64,000 nucleotides of DNA from positions 3,038,001-3,102,000 of the forward strand of contig NZ_LT629702.1 in the NCBI RefSeq assembly GCF_900103345.1, in the 5' to 3' direction. Source of the stretch: Pseudomonas azotoformans. GTDB lineage: Bacteria; Pseudomonadota; Gammaproteobacteria; Pseudomonadales; Pseudomonadaceae. Below are positions 27,828-35,279 of this stretch, piece by piece. The translations under genes and the position numbers were made by a program. The first letter of the stretch is position 1, and every line of letters starts with the position of its first letter. The notes beneath the pieces were generated by a model. That model was not told the origin of the DNA. It saw nothing but the letters and a program-made list of their open reading frames with translations, and ran no database searches.

Positions 27828-29255
27828 TCACGGTGAGACATGGCGCTCAGGCCGTACAAACGCACGTTGAACGCGCTCGTATTGCGCTGCTGTCAAAGGC
27901 GGCGGCCCTGCGCCCCCGCCCGGCCCCAGCGCCTCGCTGCCCACGGCCCGGGCCTGAATCACAAACAGACGCACTTGATCCGGGCGAGCAGCCGCCCGCC
28001 CTTGTGCCTCTCGTTGAAACGCACCCAGCCACAGACGCCTGCCCTGGGGCACACGCACCACACTGTTGACCCCCACCTGCCCCACCGCTGTGTTTTTTTC
28101 ACGCCGCCCCTGCTCACTCATCTGGCGCCCCTCCTCAATCTCGAGGCGCATTTCGATCTGGTTAGCTTCGGAAAAACGCGGCAGTACACTGACCTGAGTG
28201 CCATAGCGCACAGGTTTCCAGTCAGTTCGGTCGTTTCCGGGGGACGGTAGATAAAAGGTATGGCTATCCTGGAACACCGCCGGGACGTTCTCCTGAGTGA
28301 GAATCACGGGCAGTGTCACCACCGTCGCGCGTCGACGACGCTCCAATGCACCGATCCTGGCCATCACGCGGTTGTCATCCAGAGGCGCAAGGATTCGCGT
28401 GGTCGACGTCTTGGCGTCTTCATCCCTGCCCAGGCCCAGCTTCTCCAGTTCAGTGCGCTCCACATCCACCAGCCACAGCGAGACTTCGATCGGTCGCTTG
28501 GGTGCGTCGAGTTCCGCCACCAGCTTCTGGATGAAACTCACCTGGGCCGGCTTGCCCTTGATCAGCAGACTGTTGCTGTCCGGGTAGGCGATCACACCGA
28601 GGCTCTTGTCGGACAGCAACCCCTTGTGCTCGCTGGCCAGCAGGGTCTCGATCATCGACGCCATCCCCGGCACCGTTACCGGGTTGTCACGTGTGCCGTA
28701 CTGACGGTCCGCCACATCGGTGTTAAGCACTTGAACCACAGCAAAGGCCTGCGCGCCCACACGCAAGTCGGCTCTTTGCCGATCCATCAATTGGGCCAGG
28801 CGCATGACCTGGTCGACGTAATTCGGTGGGCCGGACACATAGAATGTGCGCGCCCCACTTTCACGCAGCGGGTAGCGTGACTCATCAAGGCCCGAGCGGC
28901 GCATGAGGCCACGCAACTTGTCGACCGTAATATGCCGCAAGGTCACCGCAGAGCTCTTTGCCTCGTCGGCATCGTAGATATGCAGCACTTGCCCGTCGCC
29001 GTACCAGATCAACCCCTGTTCGAGCGCAAGCGCTTCCAGCGTCTGTTGCGGCGCATCGAAATCCAGCGCAGTACTGAGACGTTTGCGCGCCACCGCCTGA
29101 CTGACAACTATGGGTACCCCCAGCGGCTCCGACAATGCAGTGAACACGGTATACAGGCTTTCATTCCGAACCTGGTAAAGCTCGCCCCAGGCCACCGCAC
29201 TTAGCAGCCACAGCCCGGCAAACAACAGCCAACGGTGAAACCGGAGGCGGGGCAT
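27828..29255 (-). CDS. sctC: InvG/MxiD-type type III secretion secretin, with an atypical C-terminus
   Basis: The 475-residue protein (ATG 29255) has a signal peptide (about 1-24, ending AWG), the N0 and N1 domains (LYQVRNESLYTVFTALSE; VTVDKLRGLMRRSGLD), an N3/secretin-type domain (FIQKLVAELDAPKRPIEVSLWLVDVE) and part of the secretin domain (TQENVPAVFQDSHTFY, VSVLPRFSEANQIEMRLEIEEG). These match SPI-1/Mxi-type outer-membrane rings. The usual late signature (P-x-LG-x-LP-x-IG-x-LF), expected just before the last strand (VRLFVI), is absent; about two dozen residues seem deleted. The ring may therefore not insert normally. The next gene is the SPOA protein. Confidence 0.85.
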   Translation of the reverse strand: MPRLRFHRWLLFAGLWLLSAVAWGELYQVRNESLYTVFTALSEPLGVPIVVSQAVARKRLSTALDFDAPQQTLEALALEQGLIWYGDGQVLHIYDADEAKSSAVTLRHITVDKLRGLMRRSGLDESRYPLRESGARTFYVSGPPNYVDQVMRLAQLMDRQRADLRVGAQAFAVVQVLNTDVADRQYGTRDNPVTVPGMASMIETLLASEHKGLLSDKSLGVIAYPDSNSLLIKGKPAQVSFIQKLVAELDAPKRPIEVSLWLVDVERTELEKLGLGRDEDAKTSTTRILAPLDDNRVMARIGALERRRRATVVTLPVILTQENVPAVFQDSHTFYLPSPGNDRTDWKPVRYGTQVSVLPRFSEANQIEMRLEIEEGRQMSEQGRREKNTAVGQVGVNSVVRVPQGRRLWLGAFQREAQGRAAARPDQVRLFVIQARAVGSEALGPGGGAGPPPLTAAQYERVQRAFVRPERHVSP

Positions 29256-29385
29256 CGTCACAAGGGGGTCGGCATGCACCGTGAGGGTTCCTGGGCAGTC
29301 TGGCAGTGAGAGAGCGGCCATACTGAAAGCCCGCCCGGTTTCAATCTTGATGGAAAGTTGACGGCCACCCGCGCCTCACCGCCCG

Positions 29386-29401
29386 TGGCATGTGCCTTGC
29401 T
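29386..29401 (+). promoter_or_regulatory. Sigma-54 promoter of nasST
   Basis: TGGCATGTGCCTTGCT matches the -24/-12 consensus with the invariant GG-N10-GC spacing. Predicted start of transcription is near 29412, just before the ANTAR leader. Sigma-54 fits nitrogen control through NtrC. Confidence 0.8.
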
Positions 29402-29421
29402 ATGAACTCTGCATGAGAGCA

Positions 29422-29510
29422 CGCACCAACGGCGGAGCGCGCTTACGGACAAAGGCGTCGTTACCCGCATTGGCTTACATCGCCATCTGAGGGAACGACG
29501 CTTTTTTTTT
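29422..29510 (+). promoter_or_regulatory. ANTAR two-hairpin antiterminator leader and terminator upstream of nasS
   Basis: Hairpin 1 is CGCACC / GGAGCG (one A-A mismatch) with hexaloop AACGGC (29428-29433). Hairpin 2 is GAC / GTC (29448-29459) with hexaloop AAAGGC (29451-29456). Both loops have A at position 1 and G at position 4, the recognition rule for ANTAR proteins. The 3' arm of hairpin 2 lies within GCGTCGTT (29455-29462), which pairs with AACGACGC (29494-29501) plus CCC/GGG to form a terminator ending in nine T. The two structures exclude each other, so NasT binding should allow read-through into nasS. Confidence 0.75.
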
Positions 29511-29529
29511 AAAGAAAAGGCAGGTGTTG

Positions 29530-30756
29530 ATGAACGATTCGGTTGGCAAGAGCCCGATGAACGACCCTCTGGCCTGGGTCAACGGCAGTGATGCCCCGGA
29601 AAAGAGCAGCCTTGACCTGGGTTTCATGGCTTTGAGCGATTGCGCCTCGGTGGTCGTAGCAGCCACCCAGGGCTTCGCTCAACCCTACGGCCTGACCCTG
29701 AACCTCAAGCGCCAATCGTCCTGGGCCAACCTGCGCGACAAACTGGCCAGCGGCGAATTGGACGCCGCCCACAGCCTGTACGGGCTGATCTATGCCGTGC
29801 ACCTGGGCATCGGCGGCGTCGCACCCACCGACATGGCCGTGCTGATGGGGCTCAACCAGAACGGCCAGAGCATCAACCTGTCCCACGGTTTGCAGCAACA
29901 AGGGGTGGTCACTCCTGAGGCACTGGACCGCCACGTGCACCAAAGCCGAACAAAACTGACCTTCGCCCAGACCTTTCCCACAGGTACTCACGCCATGTGG
30001 CTGTATTACTGGCTGGCGAGCCAAGGCATTCACCCTTTGCAGGATGTGGACAGCGTGGTAGTCCCGCCGCCGCAAATGGTTGCGCACCTGCAAGCCGGAC
30101 GCATCGACGGGTTCTGCGTCGGTGAGCCCTGGTGCGCCAGCGCGGTCAAGCAAAACCAAGGGTTTACCTTGGCAACGAGCCAGGCGATCTGGCCGGATCA
30201 CCCGGAAAAAGTCCTCTGTTGCACCCAAGCGTTCGTCGACCAATACCCCAACACTGCGCGCGTGTTGGTGATGGCGATCCTGGAGGCCAGCCGGTTTATC
30301 GAAGAAAGTACCGAAAACCGCCGCTCCACCGCGCAATTGCTCAGTGGCCGCGAGTACCTCGACGCCCCGCTCGACTGCATCGAACCGCGCCTGCTGGGGG
30401 CCTATGACGACGGCCTGGGCAATCAGTGGCAGGACCCCCACGCCCTGCGCTTTTTCGCCGGTGGTGAGGTGAACTTGCCCTACCTCTCCGACGGCATGTG
30501 GTTCATGACCCAGTTCCGGCGTTGGGGACTGTTGCGCGAGGACCCCGACTACCTCGGCGTAGCCCTCCAGGTGCAGCAACTGGCGCTGTATCGCCAGGCG
30601 GCAGGTGCGCTGGGGATCCCGGTGAAAGCCCAGGACATGCGCAGCAGCCAACTGATCGACGGCAAAACCTGGGACGGTTCCAACCCAGCCGAATACGCCC
30701 GCAGCTTCCGCCTGCATGCCCTGGCCGATGATTCCAACCGCCAGGCCTTGCGCTGA
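29530..30756 (+). CDS. nasS: Nitrate sensor NasS
   Basis: NasS is a cytoplasmic relative of the NrtA/CmpA solute-binding proteins. It holds NasT inactive until nitrate or nitrite binds. The 408-residue protein has no signal peptide, unlike NrtA, and the family core LDLGFMALSDCASVVVAATQGF, TFPTGTHAMWLYYWLASQGI and GEPWCASAVKQ. I chose ATG 29530; an in-frame GTG lies two codons earlier and another ATG (29557) downstream. It is followed by nasT after 13 nt. Confidence 0.95.
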   Translation: MNDSVGKSPMNDPLAWVNGSDAPEKSSLDLGFMALSDCASVVVAATQGFAQPYGLTLNLKRQSSWANLRDKLASGELDAAHSLYGLIYAVHLGIGGVAPTDMAVLMGLNQNGQSINLSHGLQQQGVVTPEALDRHVHQSRTKLTFAQTFPTGTHAMWLYYWLASQGIHPLQDVDSVVVPPPQMVAHLQAGRIDGFCVGEPWCASAVKQNQGFTLATSQAIWPDHPEKVLCCTQAFVDQYPNTARVLVMAILEASRFIEESTENRRSTAQLLSGREYLDAPLDCIEPRLLGAYDDGLGNQWQDPHALRFFAGGEVNLPYLSDGMWFMTQFRRWGLLREDPDYLGVALQVQQLALYRQAAGALGIPVKAQDMRSSQLIDGKTWDGSNPAEYARSFRLHALADDSNRQALR

Positions 30757-30769
30757 CAGGAGAACACCC

Positions 30770-31345
30770 ATGCTGCGAATCCTGTTGATCAATGACACCC
30801 CGCGCAAGGTCGGCCGCCTCAGGACGGCGCTGATCGAGGCCGGTTTTGAGGTAATCGATGAGTCAGGCCTGACCATCGACCTGCCCGCACGCGTCGAAAC
30901 GGTGCGCCCGGACGTGATCCTGATCGATACCGAGTCACCGGGCCGTGATGTGATGGAGCAGGTGGTATTGGTCAGTCGCGATCAACCCCGGCCCATCGTG
31001 ATGTTTACCGACGAACACGACCCGAACGTAATGCGCCAGGCAATCAAGTCCGGCGTCAGCGCCTACATCGTTGAAGGCATCCAGGCCCAGCGCCTGCAGC
31101 CGATCCTCGATGTGGCCATGGCGCGCTTCGAAAGTGACCAGGCCTTGCGCGCCCAGCTCCAGGCACGTGACCAGCAGTTGGCCGAGCGCAAGCGCATCGA
31201 GCTGGCCAAGGGCATGCTGATGAAAATGAAGGCCTGCAACGAAGAAGAGGCCTACACCCTGATGCGCCGCCAGGCCATGAGCCGTCAGCAAAAGCTGATC
31301 CAGGTGGCGGAGCAGATTATCGCCATGAGCGAGCTGCTCGGCTGA
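30770..31345 (+). CDS. nasT: Nitrate-responsive antiterminator NasT (REC-ANTAR)
   Basis: NasT binds leader RNA and prevents termination when released by NasS. The 191-residue protein has an N-terminal receiver-like domain (MLRILLINDTPRKVGRLR, DVILIDTESPG) and a C-terminal ANTAR domain (about residues 130-188: ERKRIELAKGMLMKMKACNEEEAYTLMRRQAM). ATG 30770 has GGAGAA 7 nt upstream. Its expected targets are in this window: the two-hairpin leaders before nasS and before the nitrate transporter. Confidence 0.96.
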   Translation: MLRILLINDTPRKVGRLRTALIEAGFEVIDESGLTIDLPARVETVRPDVILIDTESPGRDVMEQVVLVSRDQPRPIVMFTDEHDPNVMRQAIKSGVSAYIVEGIQAQRLQPILDVAMARFESDQALRAQLQARDQQLAERKRIELAKGMLMKMKACNEEEAYTLMRRQAMSRQQKLIQVAEQIIAMSELLG

Positions 31346-31346
31346 T

Positions 31347-31398
31347 GATCGTTCCCACGCTCCCGCGTGGAAATGCAGCCTGAGGCGCTCCGCGTCTC
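31347..31398. repeat. Truncated GTTCCCACGC-family repeat
   Basis: GATCGTTCCCACGCTCCCGCGTGGAA plus GCGCTCCGCGTC matches the left half of the elements at 992-1105 and 12933-13039; the right half is missing. It starts 2 nt after the nasT stop and ends about 15 nt before the next sigma-54 promoter. Confidence 0.7.
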
Positions 31399-31412
31399 GC
31401 CTTCCACCTTAT

Positions 31413-31428
31413 TGGCTCAGCTCTTGCT
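31413..31428 (+). promoter_or_regulatory. Sigma-54 promoter of the nitrate transporter gene
   Basis: TGGCTCAGCTCTTGCT has the sigma-54 TGGC / TTGC elements with GG-N10-GC spacing (GG 31414-31415, GC 31426-31427). The predicted transcript starts near 31439, only a few bases before the first ANTAR hairpin, the same arrangement as at nasS. Confidence 0.8.
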
Positions 31429-31442
31429 AAGTATTCTGGACA

Positions 31443-31524
31443 GGTAGCCAACGGCGGTTGCCCCTCCCCGACAAAGACGTCGCACACCCGGTTTGCCCTC
31501 GCGAACCCGGTGGCGGCGTTTTTT
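31443..31524 (+). promoter_or_regulatory. ANTAR two-hairpin antiterminator leader and terminator upstream of the nitrate transporter
   Basis: Hairpin 1 is GGTAGCC (31443-31449) with GGTTGCC (31456-31462, two G-U pairs) and hexaloop AACGGC. Hairpin 2 is CGAC (31469-31472) with GTCG (31479-31482) and hexaloop AAAGAC. Both loops have A1 and G4. GTCG is also the base of the terminator 5' arm (31479-31495), which pairs with 31502-31517 and ends in six T (31519-31524). This is the standard NasT-type mutually exclusive switch; the gene starts 44 nt later. Confidence 0.88.
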
Positions 31525-31567
31525 CGTTTTGGCCTTCTTACAAGACTCCCAACCGTTGAGGTGCGTG

Positions 31568-32779
31568 ATGAAATCAAGCTTCTGGAAATCCGGGCACACC
31601 CCGACCCTGTTTGCCGCGTTCCTGTATTTCGACCTGAGCTTCATGGTCTGGTACCTGCTGGGTCCACTGGCGGTGCAGATTGCCGCCGACCTGCACCTGA
31701 CCACCCAACAACGCGGCCTGGTGGTGGCTACACCGATCCTGGCGGGTGCGGTGCTGCGCTTCCTGATGGGCATGCTGGCGGACAAGCTGTCACCCAAGAC
31801 CGCCGGGCTGATTGGCCAGGTGATTGTGATCTGTGCCCTGTTCGGCGCCTGGAAGCTGGGCATCCACAGTTACGAACAAGCGCTGCTGCTGGGGCTGTTC
31901 CTGGGTATGGCCGGTGCATCCTTTGCTGTTGCGTTGCCGCTGGCCTCCCAGTGGTATCCGGCGGAACACCAGGGCAAAGCCATGGGGATCGCGGGTGCGG
32001 GCAACTCCGGCACGGTGTTCGCCGCGCTGCTGGCGCCTGTGTTGGCGGCCGCCTTTGGCTGGAGCAACGTGTTCGGCTTCGCTCTGATTCCGCTGGTGCT
32101 GACCCTGATCGTGTTTGCCTGGCTGGCGCGCAATGCACCTGAACGGCCAAAAGCCAAATCCATGGCCGACTACTTCAAGGCCCTGGGTGACCGTGACAGT
32201 TGGTGGTTCATGTTTTTCTACAGTGTGACCTTCGGCGGCTTTATCGGCCTGGCGAGCGCCCTGCCCGGTTACTTCAACGACCAGTACGGCCTGAGCCCGG
32301 TGACCGCCGGCTACTACACCGCCGCCTGCGTGTTCGGTGGCAGCCTGATGCGCCCTCTAGGCGGCGCGCTGGCGGACCGCTTCGGCGGAATCCGTACCCT
32401 GCTGGGCATGTACAGTGTGGCGGCAATCTGCATTGCGGCGGTTGGGTTCAACCTGCCGAGTTCCTACGCAGCGCTGGCCCTGTTCGTCTGCACCATGCTT
32501 GGCCTGGGCGCCGGTAACGGCGCAGTGTTCCAACTGGTGCCGCAGCGTTTTCGCCGTGAGATCGGCGTGATGACCGGCCTGATCGGCATGGCCGGCGGCA
32601 TTGGCGGCTTTGCGCTGGCGGCAGGCATGGGTGCGATCAAGCAAAGCACCGGCAGCTATCAGATGGCGCTGTGGCTATTCGCGAGCCTGGGCGTATTGGC
32701 CTGGTTCGGCCTGTATGGCGTGAAACGTCGCTGGAGAACCACCTGGGGCTCGGCCGCAGTGACGGCTGCACGGGTCTGA
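31568..32779 (+). CDS. nasA: Nitrate/nitrite transporter (NarK/NasA type, MFS)
   Basis: The 403-residue inner-membrane protein has twelve predicted helices of the major facilitator family and nitrate-porter signatures (GAGNSGTVFAALLAP; GLGAGNGAVFQLVPQRF). It should import nitrate for assimilation. ATG 31568 has GAGGTG about 5 nt upstream. Its TGA overlaps the ATG of the PP2C-kinase gene by one base, so the two are translationally coupled. Expression is predicted to need sigma-54 and NasT antitermination. Confidence 0.93.
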   Translation: MKSSFWKSGHTPTLFAAFLYFDLSFMVWYLLGPLAVQIAADLHLTTQQRGLVVATPILAGAVLRFLMGMLADKLSPKTAGLIGQVIVICALFGAWKLGIHSYEQALLLGLFLGMAGASFAVALPLASQWYPAEHQGKAMGIAGAGNSGTVFAALLAPVLAAAFGWSNVFGFALIPLVLTLIVFAWLARNAPERPKAKSMADYFKALGDRDSWWFMFFYSVTFGGFIGLASALPGYFNDQYGLSPVTAGYYTAACVFGGSLMRPLGGALADRFGGIRTLLGMYSVAAICIAAVGFNLPSSYAALALFVCTMLGLGAGNGAVFQLVPQRFRREIGVMTGLIGMAGGIGGFALAAGMGAIKQSTGSYQMALWLFASLGVLAWFGLYGVKRRWRTTWGSAAVTAARV

Positions 32780-34449
32780 TGAGCCTGCAACTGAGCGTCG
32801 CCCAGGCCAGTGCCATCGGCCCACGGCCGGAAAACCAGGACGCACTGCGGGTGGTGACACCCGTGGCCGAACTGGCGGCGAGCAAAGGCTACTTGTGCGC
32901 CATCGCCGATGGAGTGAGCCAGTGCGCCGACGGCGGCCTGGCCGCACGCTCGACCTTGCAGGCGTTGGCCCTGGATTACTACGCCACGCCGCAGACCTGG
33001 AGCGTGGCCCAGGCCCTGGAGCGTTTGCTGCTGGCACAGAATCGCTGGCTGCAGGCCAATGGCGGTGGGCAGCCGTTGCTGACCACCCTCAGCGCTCTGG
33101 TGTTTCGCGGCCAGCGCTTTACCCTCGCGCATGTCGGCGATTGCCGGGCGTATCGCTGGCTGAATGATGAATTGCAGCGCCTCAGTGAGGATCACGTATG
33201 GGAGCAGCCGGGCATGCAGCATGTGCTCAAGCGTGCCCTCGGCTTGGATCAGCATCTGGTGGTGGATTTTCTCGACGGTCAGTTGCGCGAAGGCGAATGT
33301 TTCCTGCTGCTCAGTGACGGTGTGTGGGCAACCCTGGGTGATCACAGCATCCGTTCGATTCTGCGCGAGCAAACCGACCTGGAGCTGGCGGTCAACACCC
33401 TGGTGAACGCCGCACACCTGGCGGGCAGCCAGGACAATGCCAGTGCCCTGCTCGTCCGTATCGACGCCCTTGGCGCAGCCACCCTCGGCGATGCCCTGGT
33501 GCAGTTGCAGCAATGGCCGCTGCCACCACCACTGAAAGCCGGACAACACTTTGAAGGCTGGCAGGTGCAAAGCGTATTGGCGCAAAGCCGACAGTCATTG
33601 CTGTACCGGGTGCGGGATGCCCAGCAACAACCCTGGCTGCTGAAAACGCTGCCGCCGAGTCGCGAGGATGACAACGACGCCGGCCAGGCCTTGCTGTCGG
33701 AGGAATGGTTTCTACGGCGAGTTGCGGGGCGGGCATTTCCTGAAGTCCATGCCTGCGGCGGGCGTCAGCATTTGTACTACGTAATGCGGGAATACCCCGG
33801 CCAGACCCTGGCCGAACTGTTCCAGCAGCACGGCCCACTGCCCCTGGCGCAATGGCAGTCGATCGCCGAGCGCTTGCTGCGGGCGGTGGGCATGTTGCAC
33901 CGCCGGCAGATCCTGCACCGCGATATCAAGCCGGAAAACCTGTTGCTGGGGGATGACGGCGAACTGCGTTTACTGGATTTCGGCCTGGCGTACTGCCCAG
34001 GCCTGTCGGAAGAGTGCGCTCATGCGCTGCCGGGCACGCCAAGCTTTATCGCGCCCGAGGCGTTCAATGGCGACCGGCCTACGGCCCAGCAGGATTTATA
34101 CAGTGTCGGTGTCAGCCTCTATTACCTGCTGACCGGGCACTACCCCTACGGTGAAATCGAAGCCTTCCAACGGCCCCGGTTCAACCAGCCTGTCAGCGCC
34201 AGTCGCTACCGCCCCGACTTGCCGGATTGGCTGCCCCTGAGCCTGGAACGGGCAGTGGCGGCCCAACCGGCGCATCGTTACGAAACTGCCGAAGAATGGT
34301 TGCGAGTGCTGGAACAGGCGGACCGACAGGAACTGAGCATCCGCCCCAAGCCCTTGCTGGAGCGTGAACCCTTGAAGGTCTGGCGCACTCTGGCGCTGCT
34401 TTCGTTGTTGATCAACCTGGTGCTGTTGTACGCACTCTTTAACCGCTGA
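32779..34449 (+). CDS. Bifunctional PP2C phosphatase / Ser-Thr protein kinase
   Basis: The 556-residue protein joins an N-terminal PP2C phosphatase (about 1-235: GPRPENQDAL, AIADGVSQ, LAHVGDCRAYR, LLSDGVW, QDNAS) to a Hanks-type kinase (about 265-520: HRDIKPENLLL, LLDFGL, APEAFNGDRPT). It ends with one transmembrane helix (TLALLSLLINLVLLYALF). Both catalytic sets look intact. It is coupled to the nitrate transporter by a one-base overlap, as in the equivalent P. aeruginosa locus (PA1782-PA1783). Its substrate is unknown; a role in tuning nitrate uptake or assimilation is inferred from context. Confidence 0.93.
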   Translation: MSLQLSVAQASAIGPRPENQDALRVVTPVAELAASKGYLCAIADGVSQCADGGLAARSTLQALALDYYATPQTWSVAQALERLLLAQNRWLQANGGGQPLLTTLSALVFRGQRFTLAHVGDCRAYRWLNDELQRLSEDHVWEQPGMQHVLKRALGLDQHLVVDFLDGQLREGECFLLLSDGVWATLGDHSIRSILREQTDLELAVNTLVNAAHLAGSQDNASALLVRIDALGAATLGDALVQLQQWPLPPPLKAGQHFEGWQVQSVLAQSRQSLLYRVRDAQQQPWLLKTLPPSREDDNDAGQALLSEEWFLRRVAGRAFPEVHACGGRQHLYYVMREYPGQTLAELFQQHGPLPLAQWQSIAERLLRAVGMLHRRQILHRDIKPENLLLGDDGELRLLDFGLAYCPGLSEECAHALPGTPSFIAPEAFNGDRPTAQQDLYSVGVSLYYLLTGHYPYGEIEAFQRPRFNQPVSASRYRPDLPDWLPLSLERAVAAQPAHRYETAEEWLRVLEQADRQELSIRPKPLLEREPLKVWRTLALLSLLINLVLLYALFNR

Positions 34450-34475
34450 CGTCATCCCTGGACGAGGAATAATTC

Positions 34476-35219
34476 ATGAACGCAAAAGTCTGGCTGGTGG
34501 GCGCAGGCCCCGGTGACCCGGAGCTGTTGACCCTCAAGGCGGTACGCGCCTTGCGTGAGGCCGATGTGGTGCTGATCGATGACCTGGTCAACCCGGCGGT
34601 ACTGGAACACTGCGCCGGAGCGCGAGTGATCACCGTGGGCAAACGCGGTGGCTGTCGCTCGACCCCGCAGGACTTTATCCATCGCCTGATGCTGCGCTAT
34701 GCGCGCCAGGGCAAATGCGTGGTGCGGCTCAAGGGCGGTGACCCGTGCATTTTCGGGCGCGGCGGTGAAGAAGCGATGTGGCTGCGTGAACGGGGCGTCG
34801 AGGTGGAGTTGGTCAACGGAATCACTGCGGGGCTGGCGGGTGCGACAAATTGCGCGGTTCCGCTGACACTGCGCGGGGTGAGTCGTGGCGTGACCCTGGT
34901 TACGGCGCATACCCAGGACAACAGCCGTTTGAATTGGCGAGCACTGGCCGAGGGCGGGACGACGTTGGTGGTGTACATGGGGGTGGCGAAGCTGGAGGAG
35001 ATTCGCCAGCAATTGCTGGACGGCGGGATGGCGACGGATATGCCGGTGGCGATGATTGAAAACGCATCGCTGCCCCAGCAACGGGAATGCCGCAGTGAGT
35101 TGTCACGCATGTATGCAGATGCGCAGGCATTTGCCTTGAAAAGCCCGGCCATCCTGGTAATTGGCCATGTCGCAGCCCCTGGGCAAGTCGCTTGCCTCAC
35201 ACAAGCCGCCAGCGCCTGA
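34476..35219 (+). CDS. cobA: Uroporphyrinogen-III C-methyltransferase (SUMT)
   Basis: The enzyme adds two methyl groups to uroporphyrinogen III to give precorrin-2, the precursor of siroheme for nitrite and sulfite reductases and of cobalamin. The 247-residue protein has the SUMT motifs VGAGPGDPELLTLKA, VVRLKGGDPCIFGRGGEE and GITAGLAGA. It follows the kinase gene by 26 nt with GAGGAA before the ATG. In P. aeruginosa nirB, nirD and the nitrate reductase gene lie between these two; here they are missing. A bidirectional terminator follows. Confidence 0.95.
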   Translation: MNAKVWLVGAGPGDPELLTLKAVRALREADVVLIDDLVNPAVLEHCAGARVITVGKRGGCRSTPQDFIHRLMLRYARQGKCVVRLKGGDPCIFGRGGEEAMWLRERGVEVELVNGITAGLAGATNCAVPLTLRGVSRGVTLVTAHTQDNSRLNWRALAEGGTTLVVYMGVAKLEEIRQQLLDGGMATDMPVAMIENASLPQQRECRSELSRMYADAQAFALKSPAILVIGHVAAPGQVACLTQAASA

Positions 35220-35234
35220 AGCAAATTCCAGACG

Positions 35235-35265
35235 AAAAAAAGCCCGGCCTAAGCCGGGCTTTTTT
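35235..35265. terminator. Bidirectional Rho-independent terminator
   Basis: AGCCCGGC / GCCGGGCT (35241-35248, 35253-35260) with loop CTAA is flanked by A-rich and T-rich runs on the two sides. It serves cobA (+) and oprF (-). Confidence 0.95.
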
Positions 35266-35279
35266 CTACCACTCAGTAA

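Noticed and set aside
29524..29529. GTG-TTG upstream starts for nasS
   Set aside because: They sit within the only Shine-Dalgarno-like stretch; the ATG at 29530 has better spacing, though the choice is not certain.
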